A stretch of 8,804 bases of DNA, from the NCBI GenBank assembly GCA_900556205.1, contig USNX01000038.1:1-8804 (forward strand). The letters are read 5' to 3'. The translations under genes were made by a program, and so were the position numbers. The notes beneath the pieces are model-generated. The model was not told where the DNA came from, ran no database searches, and saw only the letters and a program-made list of their open reading frames with translations. Below, one piece after another: positions 5,029 to 8,804 of the stretch. The stretch comes from an uncultured Collinsella sp. (GTDB taxonomy: Bacteria > Actinomycetota > Coriobacteriia > Coriobacteriales > Coriobacteriaceae). Numbering within the stretch: the stretch's first letter is position 1; every line of letters starts with the position of its first letter.

Positions 5029-7487
5029 GCAACTGCATCACCGAGATTTTCGAATACTTCTACGAAGAGGGATTTGGCGGCGTAGAGCAATCTGATTTTA
5101 CGCGTTTGCAGGAGGAAGCCGGTATGGCAGACGAACTTGTTTTTAGTGGCGGCGAGATAGTTTACACCATGCCTCAACTGCCCAAAGTTGCATCTGTGCC
5201 GCTGAACGGTAGCGCCGTGCTGGTTGGTTTTAAGGACGCTCCCGATGGGGAGGAGGTCCTCTTTGATTTTGACCCTCGGGCTGAAAAGGCTACGAAGCTC
5301 GACTATGAACTTGCAGCCGTTAGCGGGCTTCTCACGGGCGCGTTGAATATCCTGTGGCAGAAAGACTTCAACCTAGAGGGTGCCAAAGAGTGGGGCGACG
5401 AGAAGGTTGGCAAATTCGTTCTTACGATTGCCAAGTCTGCGGGTATGACAAAGGCGGATGCAACTCTAGAAGACGCTATTCGCTTTCTAGAGAAAGGGTT
5501 TCCTCTTGCCGCGGACAAGCTGACTGCCGAGTTTGGCGGCGGGCTCCAACATCATCTGCGGGACTTCTCGCACCACCCGAGCTTGGTTGGCCTTGCGTGT
5601 TCGATCCTCTCGCAATTCACGTGCAAAGGCTATGGTACCGATACGGCTGGCCGGTTTGTCACCTTTGACCTGCCTGCCGCCGCCTTCGATCCCGACTGCC
5701 CTCTTATAGGCAGGAACGTTCCAGAGAAGATCGCGTTTGGCACTCTGCTCTGGGCGATGCATCTCGTGAGCGACATGGCGGGGTCTAGTTCAAACCCCGG
5801 TAAGGGGACGGGTATTCCCGGCGTCGTGCTGTCCCTGCTAAAGGAGCTCTCCTCCCTGCCTGTTTTTCAAGACATACAGATTGCCTATAAGGGCGAGGAT
5901 ATTCGCATTCAGCAATGGATCTCAAAGCTGTTTAACGGAACGGCGTTCAAAACCGAGGACGGCAAGCCCATTCGCTTCGACCTTCGGACAGAAGTCGGTC
6001 TTCTCGATCAGGCTTTAAGCCAGGTGCCAGCGGTCGTGGCCAACGAGGTTATCGTTCGTTGTCTCTACATGCTTTCAAGGCTCAAGGCCGAGCTAGAACG
6101 TTGCGAAGTGAGCAAGGTTTCCGGCTTGCACAAGCTCAAGGCTTCGCATTTTATGCCCTATAACAGCAGGGTCCTCACTCGCATGGTCACGGTTTCGAGC
6201 ACTTCGTTCGTTTTGGCGAATCTAGCGACGGCGGCGGTCAGGGCGGGTATCGAATGCGAGGGGAACAAGGTCGTGTTCGCCCAGAAGCTCTTCTTGCGAA
6301 TAAACTACGTTGGAGTTGGACGCCTTGCGTTTGCCCTCCATGCCGACTGGGGCTATATGGCGGAGGAAATGTCCGAGGCTTGGACTGAGCGCGCCAGGCG
6401 CCGCCAGGATATCTTCGATGGATTTCACTTTTATAGCCTAGATAGAGAAACGACGAGGATTGCCTTCTCGCTGAAGCTTGCCGCCATCAACTACGACTGC
6501 GGGAACGAGAAGAACGAAGTGCGCAAAGGGCAAAAGAGGAGCTGGGCCCGCGCGTGGCAGGATTCGGTCGCGGATGGCCTAGGCATTGATGCAGACGGCT
6601 ACTTTTTGAGCGAGGAAGATGCGTACGGAGCCCTTGAGGCTATTTCGCGGCAGCGAGGCGGTAAGGTGCGCGCCCTGCTGGTTGCACAGGAGCTGGTTGA
6701 GTTTTGCCCCTATTCGCAGTTAGGAGATGAAGAGAAGAAGGAATACAAAGGTTTGAAGGAGAATGGGTCTTGGGTTAGAGATGAATTTCCCAAGAGACAA
6801 GACGCGGCTGATTTGGACGCCATACGTTCCCTCGAGAAGCGATGTAAGGCGCGCATTCGCGGGCTTTCAGGCGCGTTGCCAAAGTTTTTGGTGGGCGGAG
6901 CCATCACCGCGGCGGTGGCCGTGGGCACTGGAGGAGCTGCCGCGGTGGTCGCTCCAAATATCGCTGTCGGTATCTTTGGAGACTCGTTTGTCGGCCTCCA
7001 CGGAGCTGCGCTTGTCAATGCGAGTCTTGCCGCTGCTGGCGGCGGCGCCTTGGCCGCCGGCGGCATGGGTATGGCTGGCGGCGCCGCTTTAATTGCGGGC
7101 GGCGGCGCTGCGCTTGGCCTTTTGGGTTCTGGCGGCGTTGCCCTGGCGGCGTCGATGGGGGAGGACTATGCCCAGTTCGTGCTCGTTGAATGCTCAAGGC
7201 TTCTCGCATTTCTTGATGTGGCAACTGACCGCTGCTCGCATGAGGGGGCCATTTTGGTGCGGAAAGCAGCCGAGGCCGTGCAGCGCGGCATCGCTGGCAT
7301 TGAAGAAGATGTCGAGAAGGAGAACGGAAAGGGAAATCGCAAGGATGGCAAGTTGCTTAAGCAACTGAAGAAGGGTCTTGGGTATTTGACTTCGACCCTT
7401 AAGCAGATCGAGAAGATGCAGAGGCGCCTTGGCACCGCCGGTGAGGGTGAGCCGCTCAACAGCTTGCCGGCATCGGGTGATGAATAG
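4962..7487 (+). CDS. Large uncharacterised protein with His/Asp motif and Gly/Ala-rich membrane segment
   Basis: The frame encodes 841 aa from GTG 4962, but it is open back to 4944 and probably begins in the other frame at GTG 4753 (about 911 aa joined). I do not recognise a named domain. Visible features are a HHLRDFSHHP cluster at 197-206, followed by HLVSD (H267, D271) in a MHLVSDMAGSSSNPGKGTG segment; H/D spacing like this is seen in metal-dependent hydrolases, but metal binding is only a guess. A helical middle follows (about 340-630). Residues about 640-735 are extremely Gly/Ala-rich with hydrophobic repeats such as GGGALAAGGMGMAGG, resembling a glycine-zipper membrane-inserting or pore-forming module. 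The tail (735-841) is helical and charged, with EEDVEKENGKGNRKDGKLLK likely coiled-coil. It has no signal peptide. Coupling to the DEDDh exonuclease suggests a shared function, and a defence effector is my inference. It is followed by a strong terminator. Confidence 0.85.
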   Translation: MCVIVHNEVYRLPVANYPDEVLSNCITEIFEYFYEEGFGGVEQSDFTRLQEEAGMADELVFSGGEIVYTMPQLPKVASVPLNGSAVLVGFKDAPDGEEVLFDFDPRAEKATKLDYELAAVSGLLTGALNILWQKDFNLEGAKEWGDEKVGKFVLTIAKSAGMTKADATLEDAIRFLEKGFPLAADKLTAEFGGGLQHHLRDFSHHPSLVGLACSILSQFTCKGYGTDTAGRFVTFDLPAAAFDPDCPLIGRNVPEKIAFGTLLWAMHLVSDMAGSSSNPGKGTGIPGVVLSLLKELSSLPVFQDIQIAYKGEDIRIQQWISKLFNGTAFKTEDGKPIRFDLRTEVGLLDQALSQVPAVVANEVIVRCLYMLSRLKAELERCEVSKVSGLHKLKASHFMPYNSRVLTRMVTVSSTSFVLANLATAAVRAGIECEGNKVVFAQKLFLRINYVGVGRLAFALHADWGYMAEEMSEAWTERARRRQDIFDGFHFYSLDRETTRIAFSLKLAAINYDCGNEKNEVRKGQKRSWARAWQDSVADGLGIDADGYFLSEEDAYGALEAISRQRGGKVRALLVAQELVEFCPYSQLGDEEKKEYKGLKENGSWVRDEFPKRQDAADLDAIRSLEKRCKARIRGLSGALPKFLVGGAITAAVAVGTGGAAAVVAPNIAVGIFGDSFVGLHGAALVNASLAAAGGGALAAGGMGMAGGAALIAGGGAALGLLGSGGVALAASMGEDYAQFVLVECSRLLAFLDVATDRCSHEGAILVRKAAEAVQRGIAGIEEDVEKENGKGNRKDGKLLKQLKKGLGYLTSTLKQIEKMQRRLGTAGEGEPLNSLPASGDE

Positions 7488-7504
7488 GTACACTGCATAT
7501 TGAT

Positions 7505-7551
7505 GCCCCGGGAATGGCCTCTGATACGAGTCGCCGGGGCTCATTTTTTTT
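7505..7551 (+). terminator. Rho-independent terminator (right copy) after the large protein
   Basis: GCCCCGG (7505-7511) pairs with CCGGGGC (7534-7540) around a 22-nt interior that can pair further in part, followed by a run of eight T (7544-7551). It lies 17 nt after the stop at 7487 and should end the exonuclease/large-protein transcript. The 40 bases 7501-7540 match 3801-3840 at 30 positions, with CTGAT and AGTC in the loop region conserved. Confidence 0.85.
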
Positions 7552-7558
7552 GGGTATG

Positions 7559-7677
7559 TAAAATTACTGGTTGGGTTCGATAAATCAGTGATTGGTGATA
7601 CCACTTACCAGATTTGTTAAACTATTGGTTGGCCGAAAGCTCAAATCATGGCTTTCGGTTGTAAAATACATGGTTGG
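7559..7677 (+). repeat. Four degenerate direct repeats upstream of hsdM
   Basis: Related 16-mers occur at 7559-7574 (TAAAATTACTGGTTGG), 7581-7596 (TAAATCAGTGATTGGT), 7617-7632 (TTAAACTATTGGTTGG) and 7662-7677 (TAAAATACATGGTTGG). All keep an A-rich start and a (G/A)TTGG end. Starts are 22, 36 and 45 bp apart, so they are not strictly phased. They occupy the intergenic region between the terminator and hsdM and may bind a regulator. Copies 1 and 4, preceded by G, start GTAAAA like the 23-bp units before the DUF4143 ATPase, so the two arrays may be distantly related. Confidence 0.6.
7633..7658. promoter_or_regulatory. Hairpin/dyad CCGAAAGC...GCTTTCGG upstream of hsdM
   Basis: CCGAAAGC (7633-7640) and GCTTTCGG (7651-7658) are perfect 8-bp inverted repeats around a 10-nt spacer. 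They sit between the third and fourth direct repeats, 49 bp before the hsdM ATG. No T-run follows, so it is not an ordinary terminator. It is better read as an operator dyad or leader hairpin, role inferred. Confidence 0.55.
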
Positions 7678-7706
7678 AATTCTATTTATCGCAGAGAGGT
7701 CCAATC

Positions 7707-8804
7707 ATGGCCGATAAGACCGCGTTCGACTACGTGAACGAGATATGGAGCATCGCGAACTACGTGCGTGATGTCATTCGCCCCGCCGACTACAACAAGC
7801 TCATCCTCCCGTTCGCCGTGCTGAGGCGCTTCGAGTGCGCTCTCGAGCCGACGCGGGCGGCCGTGAGCAGACAGGCCGCCAAGGGGGTCTGGGACGACGA
7901 CGACCCGAAGTACTGCGCCCTCTCCGGCCACTGCTTCTACAACGTCACGAGCTTCACGCTCTCCAGCCTCGGCGCCAGCAAGACCTGTGACGCCCTCATG
8001 GCCTACATCAGCGGCTTCTCCGCGAACGCCCGCGAGGTCTTGCAACGCTTCGAGATGCGGCAGACCTGCGAGAAGCTCGACGAGAAGGGCATGCTCTACG
8101 AGGTATGCACGCGCTTCGCGGGCTTCGACCTCGGCCCCAAGGCGGTCTCCGACCGCATGATGACCGACATCTACGAGCACCTCATCCAGCGATACGGAGA
8201 GGAGATCTCGCAGGACGCCGAGGACTTCATGACGCCGAAGGACGTGGCGAGGCTCGCCACGGCGCTCCTGTTCGCGAATGAGGACACGCTCCTCAACGCC
8301 GACGAGGGCGACATCCGCACGCTCTACGACGGCAGCTGCGGCACCTGCGGCTTCATCTGCGACGCGCTCGACCAGCTCGACGAGTGGCACGACGGGGGCC
8401 ACTTCAAGAGCCCCACCAAGATCGTCCCCTACGGCCAGGAGCTCGAGGACGCGACCTGGGCCATGGGCAAGGCCGCGCTCATGCTGCGCAACATCGCTGG
8501 GGGTTCGGGAGACGTGCTCGACCAGATGACCGACCTCTCGGCGGGCATCATGCTCGGAGACACCCTCGACGACGACAGATTCGAGGGACGCACCTTCAAC
8601 TACCAGCTGACCAACCCGCCTTACGGCAAGGAGTGGAGGAAGGAGAGGGACGCCGTCCTCGAGGAGATGGGCCGTGGGTTCGATGGCAGGTTCGGCGCCG
8701 GCAAGCCCGACATTGACGACGGCAGCATGCTCTTCATGCAGAACGTCGCGGCGAAGATGGCTCCGCCCGAGGAGGGCGGCGGTAAGGCGGCCATCGTCCT
8801 CTCC
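7707..8804 (+). CDS. hsdM: Type I restriction-modification DNA methyltransferase subunit M (partial)
   Basis: The first 366 codons are present and the frame continues past the right edge; family members are usually 480-680 aa. The N-terminal HsdM_N-like helical domain spans roughly residues 5-150 (FDYVNEIWSIANYVRDVIRP, YNKLILPFAVLRRFE). The N6-adenine methyltransferase domain follows from DAEDFMTPKDVARL. Motif IV NPPY is at residues 303-306 (TNPPYGKEW). VPYGQELEDATWAMGKAALM and GRFGAGKPDIDDGSMLF are strongly typical of HsdM. The AdoMet-binding motif I reads D208-GSCGTCGF where the family usually has DP(T/A)CG(T/S)GGF, so a proline and a glycine are replaced. HsdM works with HsdS (specificity) and HsdR (translocating endonuclease), expected downstream. 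GAGAGG at 7694-7699, 7 nt before the ATG, supports the start. By eye its codons end almost always in G or C, more so than neighbouring genes, suggesting a separate origin. Confidence 0.95.
   Translation, partial: MADKTAFDYVNEIWSIANYVRDVIRPADYNKLILPFAVLRRFECALEPTRAAVSRQAAKGVWDDDDPKYCALSGHCFYNVTSFTLSSLGASKTCDALMAYISGFSANAREVLQRFEMRQTCEKLDEKGMLYEVCTRFAGFDLGPKAVSDRMMTDIYEHLIQRYGEEISQDAEDFMTPKDVARLATALLFANEDTLLNADEGDIRTLYDGSCGTCGFICDALDQLDEWHDGGHFKSPTKIVPYGQELEDATWAMGKAALMLRNIAGGSGDVLDQMTDLSAGIMLGDTLDDDRFEGRTFNYQLTNPPYGKEWRKERDAVLEEMGRGFDGRFGAGKPDIDDGSMLFMQNVAAKMAPPEEGGGKAAIVLS

Noticed and set aside
7686..8402. Minus-strand open frame of 238 codons opposite hsdM
   Set aside because: Low-complexity Val/Glu/Arg-rich translation caused by the GC-rich third positions of hsdM; the plus strand clearly encodes HsdM.

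Overview
The window looks like an accessory (defence-island-like) stretch of a moderately GC-rich bacterial chromosome. Codon choice, gene content and the abundance of archaeal-type AAA ATPase genes are reminiscent of gut Actinobacteria of the Coriobacteriia (Collinsella/Olsenella-like). That placement is an impression; no rRNA or other taxonomic marker is present.

Layout. Bases 1-95 hold the first 31 codons of an unrecognised minus-strand gene. Bases 96-685 have no convincing gene but carry three distinct DNA structures: a tandem 11-bp repeat just upstream of the minus-strand gene (151-172), three copies of a 50-bp internally symmetric repeat (390-562), and a perfect 25-bp-arm palindrome (615-670) directly before the next gene. 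Two unrelated AAA ATPase genes follow on the plus strand. The first (686-2077) has a DUF234-type, nuclease-fold-like C-terminus. The second (2263-3558) is of the DUF4143 class, also with a nuclease-like D...EVK signature. The second is preceded by five tandem 23-bp units (2126-2240). A gene-poor gap (3559-4013) contains hairpins, a terminator and a possible decayed small ORF.

The most interesting part is 4014-7487: a DEDDh (DnaQ-like) exonuclease gene followed after 4 nt, with a strong double Shine-Dalgarno, by a large unrecognised protein. The large protein has a His/Asp-rich motif in its first third, a glycine/alanine-rich presumably membrane-inserting segment near its C-terminus and a charged helical tail. 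Its reading frame is broken near base 4947 (N-terminal 66 codons in one frame, the remaining 841 or so in another). The pair is bracketed by two related 40-nt terminator hairpins (3801-3840 and 7501-7540, 30/40 identical by hand alignment), so it looks like a discrete cassette. I infer a candidate nuclease plus membrane-effector module; its function is not shown by the sequence.

From 7707 to the right edge is the 5' part (366 codons) of hsdM, the modification subunit of a type I restriction-modification system, with an intact NPPY motif but an unusual motif I. It is preceded by four degenerate direct repeats and a hairpin. hsdS and hsdR would be expected beyond the window. The neighbourhood of a type I R-M locus, two stand-alone ATPases and an unknown exonuclease/membrane pair, most with their own upstream repeat structure, is what one expects of an accessory island assembled from independent cassettes.
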